Origin: Adiantum capillus-veneris
Lineage: Eukaryota > Streptophyta > Polypodiopsida > Polypodiales > Pteridaceae
Assembly: GCA_014529385.2 (NCBI GenBank)
Contig: CM043964.1
Span: 7,407,997 to 7,471,996, forward strand
Reading direction: 5' to 3'
Length of the DNA stretch: 64,000 bases
In this document: piece by piece, positions 1 to 10,051 of the stretch
Layout of the letters: every line of letters begins with the position of its first letter
Position numbering within the stretch: position 1 is the first letter of the stretch
The notes under the pieces: generated by a model
Seen by the model: the letters and a program-made list of their open reading frames with translations, nothing else
Told to the model about the DNA's origin: nothing
Databases searched by the model: none
Made by a program: the position numbers and the translations under genes

Positions 1-13
1 ACACTTATGATTA

Positions 14-758
14 GTGTTTGAACAGCTACGAGCTCACGCGCTGCATGCTAAGCAAAGCAAGTGCGATTTGTTTAAAACAAAGATACATTACCTTGGTCAT
101 GTGATCTCTTATTCTTGCATCAAGATGGACACTGACAAGGTCGCTGCCATCCTTCGATGGCCACATCCCAACACGGTTGAAGAGCTTCAAATATTTTTAG
201 GCATGGCTGGATTTTATCGACAATATATCTGTGACTATGCCAAAGTCATTGTTCCTATGACAGATCAACTTAAAGAAAAAGGTAAGACCTTTTATTGGGA
301 AGAAGCCCAAAAAAGCAGTTTTGAACAGTTCAAGGTAGCTATAGCCACTGCTCCCATCCTAGCAATCATCGACCCACTTAAGCCGTTTGTGGTAGAGACT
401 AATGCTAGTGATAAATCCATTGGTGGGATACTTCTCCAGGGGGAAATACCGATAGCCTTTGAAAGTAAAAATTTAGATAGAGCTCAACAGAATTATTATG
501 TTTATGAGAGAGATCTCTATGCCATAATTCACGCTTTATGAAAGTGGCGACATTATTTATATGGTGCCGAATTTGAAGTAGTTTTTGACTGAGAGTATCA
601 AATGGTTTACTACTCAAACATACTTGAAGGGCCGTAAAGCTAGATGGGCAGAAATCCTTCAAGATTATGATTATAAGCTACGATATCGTAAAGGGCAATA
701 TAATGTAGTAGCGTATGCACTAAGTCGGATGCCTTAGATTAATTCACTTGCTTTCACA
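14..758 (+). pseudogene. Ty3/gypsy RT C-terminus and RNase H (broken)
   Basis: The open part (14-541) holds the RT thumb/connection region: YLGHVIS, the 'FLGMAGFYRQYI' block, then RNase H (FVVETNASDKSIGGILLQ and YERDLYAIIHAL). The first RNase H catalytic Asp is Asn here (VETNASD where VETDASD is usual). A stop follows 'IIHAL', and the remaining RNase H sequence (WRHYLYGAEFEVVFD) continues in the same register to about 758 with further stops. This is a dead remnant continuous with the integrase downstream. Confidence 0.85.
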
Positions 759-957
759 GAACTAAAGAGTGTATTTTTGGAGTTATTATGTGGAAAGTCT
801 GCACAAGATCAATCATATGCTAAAGTGTGAAGTGCAGTTTTAAAAAGGGATCCCTCACACTCACATGTCTCTTAACAGCCATATCAACATGTCTCTGCAC
901 ACGCAAATAAAAACTCCAACACACAGAGCTCCACCCCTACTTAGGAAGATCTTAAGC

Positions 958-2086
958 GATGGAAGAATTTTTCTATTGATGATGGCTACTTACTCCACAA
1001 AGGTAGAGTATGTGTGCCAAGGGACTCTTACACTAGGCGCCAAATCTTATTTGAGTGTCACAATAGTCCAAGTGCTGGTCATCCAGGTATTCGTAAGACA
1101 TATGCCTTAGTTCGACGACAATTTTTATTGGTCGGGCTTACATCATGATGTTCAAGAGTACATACTAAACTGCCAATAGTGCCAAGTTAATAAGGCAGAG
1201 CGCCTCAAGGTAGGTGGCCTTTTACATCCTTTAGAGATTCCACAAGGTAAGTGGAAGAGTATCTCTATGGATTTTGTAGTAGGACTACCTACTACAAATC
1301 GTGGCCATGATGCCATTTGGGTAATTGTAGACCGTCTCACAAAGATGGGACGATTCATTCCCACTAAGACTATAGTTAAGACACTGGAATTAGCACTTCT
1401 GTTTGTAGATCATATATATAAACTCTATGGTCTTTCAGCTAGTATCATTTGTAACAGAGGTCAAAATTTCGATAATCACTTATGGAGAGCTGTGTTCCAA
1501 AAGCTCGAAACTAAATTTAATCTAAGTACGGATGATCATCTAGAAACGGATGGTCAAACAGAAAGAGTTAATCAAGTGCTAGAGGATATGCTATGAGCGT
1601 AGGTTAGCAAGAAGCAAACCAATTGGGAAGACTACTTACCTAAACTGGAATTTTCTTATAAGAGTTCAAAGCATGTGACTACAGGGTTTAGTCCATTTAT
1701 TCTTTTATATGGATTTCAACCTAGATCACCCATTACGGTGGGGTTGGCTAAGGAGAAGATACAAAAAGCGAAGGATTTTCTCCAAGACCATTTTGAAATG
1801 CTTTGAGTTGCTCAACAGAATGTTAAGCAAGCTCAAGATCGATATAAAAAGTACGCAGATGAGCATCATCCTCTTGCTACTTTCAAAGAAGGAGACAAGG
1901 GTTTCCTCAAAGTTTTGGAGCATTCAGAAAGTCTGAAGACGGGAAAAGTTGCTAAACTTTGACCATGCTATTGTGGACCGTTTACCATTCTCAAATGTAT
2001 AGGTCAAGTGGCCTATAAGTTAGCTCTCCGAGAGCACTCACGAGTTCATCTTGTTTTTCATGTTAGCCATTTAATGCTTGGCGGTT
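958..2086 (+). pseudogene. Chromovirus-type integrase (broken)
   Basis: The segment starts with the zinc-binding region (DDGYLLHKGRVCVP, then CHNSPSAGHPGIRKTY) and then shifts frame. The DDE core at 1267-1596 begins MDFVVGLPTTNRGHDAIW. The second catalytic Asp of the usual SDRG motif is lost (ICNRGQNF), while the Glu region (DGQTERVNQ) remains. The tail (FSPFILLYGFQP, GPFTILKCIGQVAYKLAL, HLVFHVSHL) runs across several stops to about 2086. Integration function is lost. Confidence 0.85.
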
Positions 2087-2645
2087 CGATAAGGTCAGCT
2101 AACACACATGTGTCAATGACGTTATTATTCTGTCCTAGCTGTTTTTGTACCCGTGAACACTATCCGACTATGCGTAATCCCTTCGAAGTCGCTTCTCCCT
2201 TGCGTGAGTAACTCCACAAAATTTGAAGTCTTTCACATCAACCAAACCACCACTTTTCCTCAATGATGTTCAAACTCCACAACAAAATTACTTCACCTCG
2301 GTGCACAACAAGCAAATTTCCACTCCCCAGCGGGATCGCCAAAGGGATGATGGAGAAAAAGCCATCGTGTGCACACTCACACACCCAGACTTTCTCAATC
2401 AATGGTGAAGTCTTTGCAATGGTTTGAGAGAGTAATTTTGTGGCTGAAGCTTTTGAGTTTTTGATGGTTTTTATTGTATATTTTGGTCAACATCAAGTGT
2501 GATTTCAAGTGTTGATCAATTGGACTCGCCTTGTTGTGTCTGCGGGCAAGGAAGGGCTTGTAGGTTGAGGTGTTTTGAGTTTGAATTGAGCTTGTGGGTA
2601 GTAATTTTATTAATCTCTTGAGTGGTGGTGTGTGTGGGTTGTAAT
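2087..2645. other. No recognisable gene
   Basis: I see no coding or structural signal beyond short chance ORFs. The block separates the plus-strand E0 pol from the minus-strand copia remnant. It could contain decayed LTR sequence of either element, but I found no matching repeat elsewhere in the window. Confidence 0.4.
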
Positions 2646-3648
2646 TTAAGTAAATTCCACAATGAGAAGTACATCACCCTCAAGCTTTACATACAATGTG
2701 CTTTTTGTTGGACTATTACAAAAGCCTCGTTTGACCAAATGAGTGTTATCCTTCTCATACCAAGCACAAGGAGATTGTGTCAACCCATACAAATCTTTCT
2801 GACATTTGCACACTTTATCCTCTTTTCCTTCCTTAATAAAACGGCGAGGTTGTGTTACATAAACTTCCTCAAATATATCACCATTCAAGAAAGGAGTTAC
2901 AATGTCTGACTCATGTACATCCCAACCAAAATGAGCTCCCAATGCACATAGAAAACACACAGTAGTCATACAACAAGTGAGAGCAAAGGTCTCTTCATAA
3001 TCACTGCCCTTTTGTTGTGCAACAAGTCGAATGCTTATATCGATCAATCTCACCATTCGGCTTGCGGTTCAACTTGTAAATCTACTTCATACCAATGGCC
3101 TTTTTTCCAAGAGGCAAATCACATAAAGTCCATGTGACATTTTCTATAAGTGCATCATATTCAAATTGCATGATAGCCATCCAATTTTTTGAATTCTTTG
3201 CTTCATCAACAGACAGAGGTTCCTCAACATCACATAAGCTAGACACAACAAAAGCATAAAAATCTGATGCATAAGATGCATGGAAAGAACCTAAATGAGT
3301 ACAACTAGACAAAGAATCATCCAATTTACTAACATGCCAAGTATGCACCAACCATATTGGCATACCTCTAGCCTGCTCATTCTCAACCCTTTCCTCATCA
3401 AGTACATCATGTACATCTGCATCAGTAATAGGCTGATCTATAACATTTTCAAAAAACCCCATAGGTTGTACATTTGTCTCATTGGAGTTTGCATTTGAAC
3501 TTCCGCCACTAAAAAGAAGCAATAAAGTGTCATAAATTTCCTGTGAGCTTACATTATTGTCTCTAGTACATAGCAAGGACTGAGCTGTTCCTCCTATGAG
3601 CGAAGTTTCTGCTCCAGTTTGTGATTGTATCTGGCTTCTTTCACCCAT
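2646..3648 (-). pseudogene. Copia linker and reverse transcriptase (broken)
   Basis: Two open segments (3648-3082 and 3056-2646) carry the acidic linker before RT, the SKNWMAIMQFEYDALIENVTW block that starts copia RT, then RLVAQQKGSDYEETFAL, FGWDVHESDIVTPFLNGD and EEVYVTQPRRF. The YxDD catalytic box is not reached, so the RT is truncated as well as frameshifted. The motif spelling is close to active plant copia RT. Confidence 0.85.
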
Positions 3649-3738
3649 AGTGTGTGAGCTATTTGCCCCATTGGTGTTGGCCCAAGCTCAATTGTATCTA
3701 AACATCAGAAATTCTCCTCTTTTGAGCTGAGTTTTTTG

Positions 3739-3762
3739 GGTGTGTGTGTGTGTGTGTGTGTC
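3739..3762. repeat. (GT)n microsatellite
   Basis: A run of about twelve GT dinucleotides lies between the integrase and linker parts of the copia remnant. Further GT-rich sequence follows at 3855-3864 and around 3905. Confidence 0.9.
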
Positions 3763-3792
3763 TGTGTGGTGGATAGTCTCTCTCCTCTCACT

Positions 3793-4345
3793 CTAGAGGT
3801 GTGTTCCCTGTCTCGGCCAGGTGTGTTGTCTAAGCCGAGTGGTGCCCCATAGTGTGTGTGTGTATCTTCCCAAGAGTGTGTGTCGGGTCGTTATAGAGGC
3901 GCTGTGTGTGTTTTCATCCCGCCCACAACGCAAACCAAGCTCTCCGACAAACACAACATCCTGTGAGACCAAGATACGCTTTGTTTGCGGATGATACAAC
4001 TTGTAACCACTATACCCAACAAAAATATATTTGACAGCCTTATCATCTAATTTTTTGCGTTGCATTTGTGGCACCCAAGCATATGCCAAATAGCAAAAAA
4101 TACGCATGTGCTCAATAGAACACTTTCTATCATGCCATGCTTCATATGGAGTCAAAGACTATAAAGCTTTTGTAGGACACCTGTTAAGTACATAAGTGGC
4201 ACACATGATGGCCTCAAGCCAAAATGAATGAGGTAAAGCTTGACGTTTGACCATACATCGTGCCACTTCCATAAGTGACCTATGTTTTCTCTCAGCAACA
4301 CCATTTTGCTAAGGTGTATAAGGCTGGTGTTTTACCCCACAACTA
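3793..4345 (-). pseudogene. Copia integrase C-terminal half (broken)
   Basis: The open part (4155-3793) reads MTPYEAWHDRKCSIEHMRIF and then KYIFVGYSGYKLYHP, the copia integrase tail. Upstream to about 4345 the same strand gives 'SFWLEAIMCATYVLNRCPT' and a degenerate 'QPYT...NGV.E' block around the catalytic Glu, interrupted by stops. Confidence 0.8.
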
Positions 4346-4377
4346 GCAGAAATGCATTAAATTACACCACATGATCG

Positions 4378-4695
4378 TGTTTATAGAAAGGAAGCTCTTA
4401 TGCCCATACAGGTGCAGTTGGATGCCTTGAAATTGTTGTGCAGAATTCAAGGTGCGCATATTGACAAGATGTTAGGAAAGAATTCTTGCTCTAGAGTTAT
4501 TGCAAATGAATAAAGAGAAAGCCAGTGATTATTATCTTCAACAAGCAGATACAAAGATAGAGATAATGAATAAGAGGTTTCCAAAGAAAGAGATTAAAGA
4601 GGGAGATATGATGATGAAGTATGACTCTTGCTTGGATTTCACTTTTCAAAAGAAGTTGAGGGACAAATGGTTGGGACCATACACACTGAAGCACG
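4378..4695 (+). pseudogene. Ty3/gypsy integrase C-terminal fragment
   Basis: The sequence reads RKEALMPIQVQLDALKLL, then IKEGDMMMKYDSCLDFTFQK and KWLGPYTLKHV, the GPY-type tail of a Ty3 integrase. It is a different lineage from E0. It ends abruptly where the low-complexity C-rich region begins, so only the tail survives. Confidence 0.7.
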
Positions 4696-4760
4696 TGTCA
4701 CTCCCCCATTTCACACACCCCCTCCCTCCCTCCATGTTTTCTATGCACCTCACCTCTCCA

Positions 4761-4794
4761 CCCCCCTCCCCCCCCCCCCCCCCCCCCCCCCCCC
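4761..4794. repeat. Poly-C tract
   Basis: A homopolymer of 27 C (4768-4794), preceded by CCCCCCT. It creates artificial proline-rich or glycine-rich reading frames on the two strands. Confidence 0.95.
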
Positions 4795-4988
4795 GTTCCA
4801 AATCCTCATGGCGGCCTCCTCTGCTCCACATGCCTCGGACTATGCACCCATCCTCTCGCCATGCTCGCTTGCCATCCTGAGTTGCATCCGCCCTCCCTCT
4901 CCTCACCATGATTGGTTGTTGTTGAGCTCGTTCGCAGTTGTACAACTCATCTCGGCCCTACACTCAATCCGTCTGGATCTGCATACAC

Positions 4989-4989
<1 letters not shown>

Positions 4990-5032
<43 letters not shown>
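4990..5032. repeat. (GA)n microsatellite
   Basis: An uninterrupted GA run. A second GA run lies about 270 bp downstream, the two bracketing a tandem duplication. Confidence 0.95.
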
Positions 5033-5036
<4 letters not shown>

Positions 5037-5236
5037 ACCCCTAGGTCTCTCTTCGTGTTTGTCACTGGCTCCCCCTTCACTGAGAGAAAACAAACTTCTT
5101 TGTCTGCACCCTGCGAGTTTCTTTGAGAGAGATGACACCCCTAGCTCTCTCTACGTGTTTGTCACTAGCTCCCCCTTCGCTGCCCCTTCATCGAGAGAAA
5201 ACGAACTTCTCTGTCTGCACCCTGGGAGTGTCTTTC
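5031..5236. repeat. Two-unit tandem duplication (about 100 bp each)
   Basis: Both units start GATGACACCCCTAG and contain 'CTCTCT.CGTGTTTGTCACT' and 'GAGAGAAAAC.AACTTCT'. The first spans 5031-5130 and the second 5131-5236. The second has about 8 extra bases in the middle. Long reading frames here are by-products of the repeat. Confidence 0.85.
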
Positions 5237-5300
5237 AAAAGGATGAGAGCGAGGGAAATATCTTATAGATATAGAGAGAGAGTGTGTGACATGTAGATAG

Positions 5301-5302
<2 letters not shown>

Positions 5303-5341
<39 letters not shown>
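5303..5341. repeat. (GA)n microsatellite
   Basis: Uninterrupted GA run downstream of the tandem duplication. Confidence 0.95.
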
Positions 5342-5345
<4 letters not shown>

Positions 5346-5679
5346 TTGACTTTAGCTTTTGCTCAAACCTTTAGGATCTTCTTAGATTCCCATGAAAACA
5401 AATGGTTTGAAAATTCGGCAGACATACATACTCATTTCTGCGTACTCCTATTAGGAGGTGTCAAACGCGGGCCCGGACAGGGCCCTAAAATGTACCATTG
5501 GGCGCGTTTCCTGTCACACAGGGCGGCCACTTTTCGCCACAGGCCTTACTAGTGCTTTTTTTTGGGGTGGGGGGAGGACCCGCGATTCCCAAATGGAGGG
5601 AGAGAGAGAGAGAGAGACAGCATGCAGCTTGCAGTACTTGAGGACAACAACGCGCCTCCCGCTGCGGAGTTTCTCAGCA
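5342..5679. other. GC-rich unassigned sequence
   Basis: No supported gene. The block includes a near-palindromic GGGCCCGGACAGGGCCC at about 5469-5485 and a G-rich stretch around 5561-5580. GC content is clearly higher than in the AT-rich DNA after 6000. Confidence 0.4.
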
Positions 5680-5839
5680 CCCACTCATCATCCTAGTAGG
5701 CACAACTGTCCACCCAAGATCCTCACCTACTCATCATCCACCCACTCATCATCCTAGTAGGCACAACTGTCCACCCAAGATCCTCACCTACTCATCATCC
5801 TAGTAGGCACAACTGTCCGCCTCCCAAGATCCTCACCTG
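5680..5839. repeat. Minisatellite, three units
   Basis: Three copies of a unit starting CCTAGTAGGCACAACTGTCC and containing CAAGATCCTCACCT begin at about 5692, 5753 and 5798. Spacing is 45-61 bp because an extra CACCCACTCATCATC is present in one unit. Confidence 0.9.
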
Positions 5840-5882
5840 GAGGCTGGCCTCGTAACTGATCGTAACGTCTCCTCACGTCTTG

Positions 5883-5893
5883 TATATATATAG
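5883..5893 (+). promoter_or_regulatory. Candidate TATA box
   Basis: TATATATATAG lies about 29 bp upstream of a candidate ATG and splice donor. Spacing would put transcription start only a few bases before that ATG. There is no independent support. Confidence 0.35.
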
Positions 5894-5921
5894 CTACACA
5901 CCTGCAGAGCATTCATTGCCC

Positions 5922-5993
5922 ATGGCCTTAGCTTCTTGCTTCATCTTCCCCACGCCTCTGCGTGCCCCCTCTTCTCTTCTCTCTCCCTGTCAG
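5922..5993 (+). CDS. Candidate first exon, hydrophobic Ser/Pro-rich N-terminus
   Basis: Starting at the ATG after the TATA box, 24 codons read MALASCFIFPTPLRAPSSLL and then SPCQ, ending at CAG|GTACCT, a good plant 5' splice site in phase 0. The composition (Ala/Ser start, Pro, Arg, few acids) resembles a plastid transit peptide. No second exon is visible, because the inverted-repeat unit starts within a few bases. It may be a broken gene, an exon carried by a repeat, or chance. I do not recognise the product. Confidence 0.22.
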
Positions 5994-6704
5994 GTACCTC
6001 CTTCTCTACATGCACACCATTGATCTATTTGAAGCAGCTAACTTTCTTGGCATGCGTTGGCTGTGACGTCTGGCATGTCTGCATTTGCTAGCGATCTTGA
6101 ACGTCGAACTAATATTGGGTTCCTTCCATTTTGGCATGCCCAAAGGTAGTGCGTGCTTTCACTTGGGCATAGCTCAAACTCCAAAAACATGAGTGCTATT
6201 TTGCTATTAGTAGAAAAAACTTCTTGTCATTCCTTAACATTTTGATCTTTTAAGAGTTACTGTTGTTTTGTTTACTATAGGCATTGAGTTCAAGATTCAA
6301 TCATTAAGGTCTCTTGTGATTGTTCCTGGGACATTACAATCTTCTCTTCTCGTGTGTGTGTGTGTGTGTGTGTGTGGAGGATATTGGAATAACACTTCTA
6401 TCACCCAAGTGTGGTGAATTAGTTATCCAAGTTCCCTCTTGAATAATTGGTCTCTAGTTTAGCACCATCAGAGATAGATCTTTGAGGTCTCTTGGGATTG
6501 TTCCTCTGAAATTAATTAATTCTCTTCTCTTTGCTTCTATAACATGTTGAAGGCTTTAGAACGATAGATTCAGTATGTATTCATGGTGTCAATGCTATAG
6601 GTTTCATACTAATAATGAAGTATTCAAAACACTCGAAAGAGTCGACCAAAAAATGAGACAAAGCATAGCTTAGTCAACTCATAGATTCGATATAGTCTCT
6701 CACA

Positions 6705-7051
6705 CAGGGATTTCATTAACGCGATCACAACCATGTGAACAAATTAATAACGTTGAGTGATCACGTTTCAAAAAACGTGATTGCGGTAAATATTCATGTG
6801 AATTTCACTTAACCTATAGAAATCATCTAATTTGATAAGCCCGTTGGGATTTTTTCATTTCTGAACGGGCTCGGTTTAGCGTTTACATAGTTTGCTAGTA
6901 AGCTTGTTAGAAAAAACGCAAACCTTGGTGGGTTGCCACGTCACCACTTATTGGCTTTTTTGTGATCACGTTAATTTTGATTATATGAATGTGAATATGA
7001 GCATTGTGATCAGAAGAAATTTCACGTGATCACGTGAACATTAATTCCCTG
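6705..7051. mobile_element. hAT-like MITE with CAGGG termini
   Basis: The 347-bp segment begins CAGGGATTTCATTAACGCG and ends, on the opposite strand, CAGGGAATTAATGTTCACG. Both sides are followed by GATCAC in the inverted orientation. CAGGG ends are typical of the hAT superfamily. Flanks share CTCACA (6699-6704 and 7052-7057), a slightly decayed target duplication. Removing the segment restores the sequence seen in the right arm near 12690. It has no coding capacity. Confidence 0.6.
7021..7038. promoter_or_regulatory. Perfect 18-bp palindrome with two G-boxes
   Basis: TTCACGTGATCACGTGAA is a perfect palindrome holding two CACGTG cores, inside the right end of the MITE. A second hairpin, ATCACGTTT with AAACGTGAT, lies at 6760-6781 in the same element. 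G-boxes bind plant bZIP and bHLH factors; any activity here is inferred only. Confidence 0.4.
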
Positions 7052-7112
7052 CTCACACTAAATGTGTAGAGAGATAGCATATATGTAGAATAGTATCCCA
7101 ATGGATAAAGGT

Positions 7113-8708
7113 GTCAATTTGGGTATTACATAGAGTTTTTGAGATGTGTGGATATAGTAACTAGGAGTTCCGTTAAAAGTAATATAGGAAACATGGGGCT
7201 TAATGATGTTTGAAACCCACTAGCTATCTAAGTGGGTACAAGTGGGCGATGTTGTTGAACACCCCATGAAATATAGAGATGATCATGTGTCATGGGTGTT
7301 GGACACATCAAATAGAGGTTGCAGATGGCAGAACAAAGAGTTATCTTCTCACACAACCTCCTTCTGGTCTCAAAGAGTTGTCTTCTCATACAAGCTCCTT
7401 TTGGTCTGGTTGTGAGTGAAGCATGGCAAGACACAAGAAGATGACATTATGACAATGAACTTTGAGACAACATAACTCTCATAGAGACATCAAGGATACT
7501 TGTGTCAAAAAAAATAGGTAGCAAGCACATGAACGAGGAAACAATGCCAATGAGCATGCATGCCTTGATCCACCATGCAACATGGTACCTTGACACCAAT
7601 TCCCTTTGGAAGAGATGACATAGTCTCCACTTTTTGATATTATGGCTTTGTTCATAAAGATTCCTCTAATCTTGCTACAAATTCTTAACGACACCCTCAA
7701 TGTCTATAAGAGGCTCCTTCTTCTTAAGGAAATTGTTGAATAAATGGTCAGAAAACTTGCTATGTTAAAGAGCATTGAGAAGTACGACCACCTTGTCTTC
7801 ATCTGGCTCTTACTCTTCAATAATGCACTCCAAATAACTCAAATGGGTGCATATGTCACTCAGCCTTGTGACAAGACTAGCTACATCTGCTCCATTCTTG
7901 CACCAATAGGATCAATCCAAAGAAAGATACTTTCAAACAAACTTCAGTAGTCGAACTTTTGGATACCTTCCTAAGCATGAAGAGAGGGGTCTTACCCTTT
8001 GGTAGGAAAGGGTAGTGTCTACCTCTTATACAAAAGGATCAAAATGAGATCATCACCTTATGTGAGAATAGAGGATACACAACATAGAAAGGGTTGGTTG
8101 ACATGAAAAATTAAAGAGGATTACCCAAGCGCGTGAGCTAGTATTGTCTTTTTGGCAATCCTTAAACTCCAAAAAGATTGAGTGCTATTTTACTCCATTC
8201 CTTAGCATTTTGATCTATATAAAAAGTTATTATTGACTTCTCTATAGGCGTTGATCGCATAGGTTTGATGCACTAGCTCTCTTGCAAAATGTTTAGGAGG
8301 TAGACAAAGCTTCCAGCAAAAGAGGAATACATCACCAAACAATGGAGACACATAACAAGATTAATGATGTCGAAAATCCACAACCGATTCAAGTAGATAG
8401 GTGATTTTCATCAAGACCCACGCAACAAAAACTTTATTCTCATGGGTACTAGATAGATCATATAGAGGTGCAAAGGATGGACCAAATACTTTCCTTCTCA
8501 TAGAACCTCCTTTACGATTTGTTCCTAGTGAAACATGACAAAAAACAATAAGAAAAACTTATGAAAATTATCCCTGAGACAACATGCCTCCCATAGAGAC
8601 TATGACAATGCTTGGTTTTCTTCTTGTTGTCCTTATCGTTCCTCCTCTCATCTTGGTAAAAGTTGTTGATGGCATCCTCAATGTCTTGGATAAGCTCCTT
8701 CTTCTTAA
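7113..8708. repeat. Interior of the inverted-repeat unit with a diverged internal duplication
   Basis: No gene is supported. Sequence around 7255-7740 recurs, diverged, at about 8410-8708 and continues after 10052: compare the 'CTCCTTCTTCTTAAGGA' site near 7709 with its interrupted counterpart at 8696-8708. Sequence at 6165-6260 also recurs at 8165-8245 (ACTCCAAAAA.GATTGAGTGCTATTTT). Confidence 0.5.
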
Positions 8709-10051
8709 CACTAGAATGGTAACCTAACAGGACAATATAAAAGTGTCCTTTCAGGGTTTTGGGAAAAATTTCCAAAACCATAGTAAATCCACTCATTTTG
8801 AAAAATCCTTTCATGAGCTTATAGTTCAAGAACTACTACATATGGAAAAAATGAGAAACTTGTAAGTTTTCTCATCCCTTGGTCACTACAAGCCTCCAAA
8901 GTTGATGGACCAGTGCATTTTGCCCAAAACAGCAATTTCTTACGGTTGATTGCATATAAATAAGAGTGGGGATTTTTGTAGGATGTGAGATAAAATGCCC
9001 TGTTAACTTCAATGGGTTGGTGATCAAAAAATATGGTTTCTTTTACCTCACTAATTTTTTTTTGGGCAAAAAAAATAGGTACAAAAAAGTTGCATTTTTG
9101 CCATTCTGCGGACCTATCATCAAAGTTTCTATAGTCACTCTCAATACAGATACTATATACATGTTTTCTTAGTTCCCTTTGGGCCTTTGGATTCAAAAGG
9201 AGCCATGGAGAATGTCAAAAGGATAATGGATCTCTTACTAAGTGCAACCTTGGAGGCAATGATAAAGTGCTAAATACAACAAACATGAAAAAATTGGGTT
9301 TAGCATTATAACCTCTAGAAACCCATAGAAACTACTCAATATCTAGCCAAGTTTGTAGTCCATGATTAGATATGGTTACTACCTACAAAATACACACAAT
9401 TGGCCTAAGAAACTAGCAATATGGAGAAAGTTATACTTGCTACTCTAAAATGTAGCGTATTCTTCAGCAATCAAAAAACTCAACCATCATCATATACTAT
9501 GCTATATAGCATATTAGGTTCCCCAAAACTCAAGTAAGATTAGCTTTATGTTATACATTACACTCACACAATCAAAATTGAATTTGGATATCAAGAAAGC
9601 CACCCAAAAAATCATAAAAGAGCTAATTTTGGCCAAAAAACAGGATTATGCAATTCTTGTAGGTTGGTCATAACTTTCAATTTTAACACTTAGCTTTCCG
9701 TACAAGCATCAAAACATGTTGAGAACTATGAAATCCTAACCTCTAGCCATCTAAACCTCATAAACATGAAGTTTAGAGTGGTATAGTTGCCCAAAATTGA
9801 AAAAAATCCAAAAACAGGACTCGTTTTTTCACACAGTTTAGGTTCAAAAATGTCGTGCAAGAGTAAGGTTAATGGTGAGATCGATGATCCAAAAAAAATG
9901 CTAAGTTTTTTTCAGCTCATAAGGCAACTTTGTGGATATATAGCACCTAGAAATTCATTTTCATACTCTTCAAATAATTCAAGCAAAATGGCCACTTAAC
10001 AGGACACAAAAGTGTCCAAGGACATAAAAGTGTCCTATTACCATTCTAGTG
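8709..10051. mobile_element. CACTA-like non-autonomous DNA transposon
   Basis: The 1,343-bp insert starts CACTAGAATGGTAA and ends with the exact complement of that sequence. It is flanked on both sides by TTAA (8705-8708, 10052-10055). Subterminal hairpin units of the form AGGACA..AAAAGTGTCC occur once at the left end and twice at the right end. A diverged paralogue near 7719 (TTCTTAAGGAAATTGTTGAA) is the empty site. CACTA ends and subterminal repeats suggest the CACTA superfamily, although its usual duplication is 3 bp. No transposase ORF was seen. Confidence 0.65.

Larger units (their letters stand above)
1..2086 (+). mobile_element. E0: 5'-truncated, decayed Ty3/gypsy chromovirus-type pol
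   Basis: The window opens inside the reverse transcriptase of a Ty3/gypsy retrotransposon. RT end, RNase H, integrase zinc-binding region, integrase core and integrase tail follow in normal pol order on the plus strand, broken by stops and frameshifts. The integrase wording (MDFVVGLP...GHDAIWVIVDRLTK, then LSTDDHLETDGQTERVNQ) is that of plant chromoviruses. I see no chromodomain after the tail and no LTR within the window. Confidence 0.85.
2646..4345 (-). mobile_element. Ty1/copia pol remnant
   Basis: Read on the minus strand, the order is integrase, linker, reverse transcriptase. That gene order (integrase before RT) is diagnostic of Ty1/copia. No LTRs are visible at either side. It lies between two Ty3 fragments of opposite orientation, so it is either an inserted piece or part of a scrambled repeat cluster. 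Confidence 0.85.
6000..7112 (+). repeat. Left arm of the inverted repeat
   Basis: This arm pairs with 12650-13405 read in reverse. It is about 350 bp longer than its partner because a MITE (6705-7051) was inserted into it; the partner preserves the uninterrupted site. It contains a (TG)n run at about 6353-6376 at the position where the partner has TGTGTGTATGTGTG. Confidence 0.65.

Noticed and set aside
4628-5268. Overlapping long proline-, glycine- or Arg-Glu-rich ORFs on both strands
   Set aside because: They are produced by the poly-C tract, GA repeats and a tandem duplication; no domain and no codon signal.
5670-5840. CRISPR-like array
   Set aside because: The repeated units are contiguous with no unique spacers; it is a minisatellite in a plant sequence.
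8512-9196. Two minus-strand ORFs of 105 and 125 codons
   Set aside because: They cross the end of the CACTA-like insert and have no recognisable motif; likely chance in AT-rich DNA.
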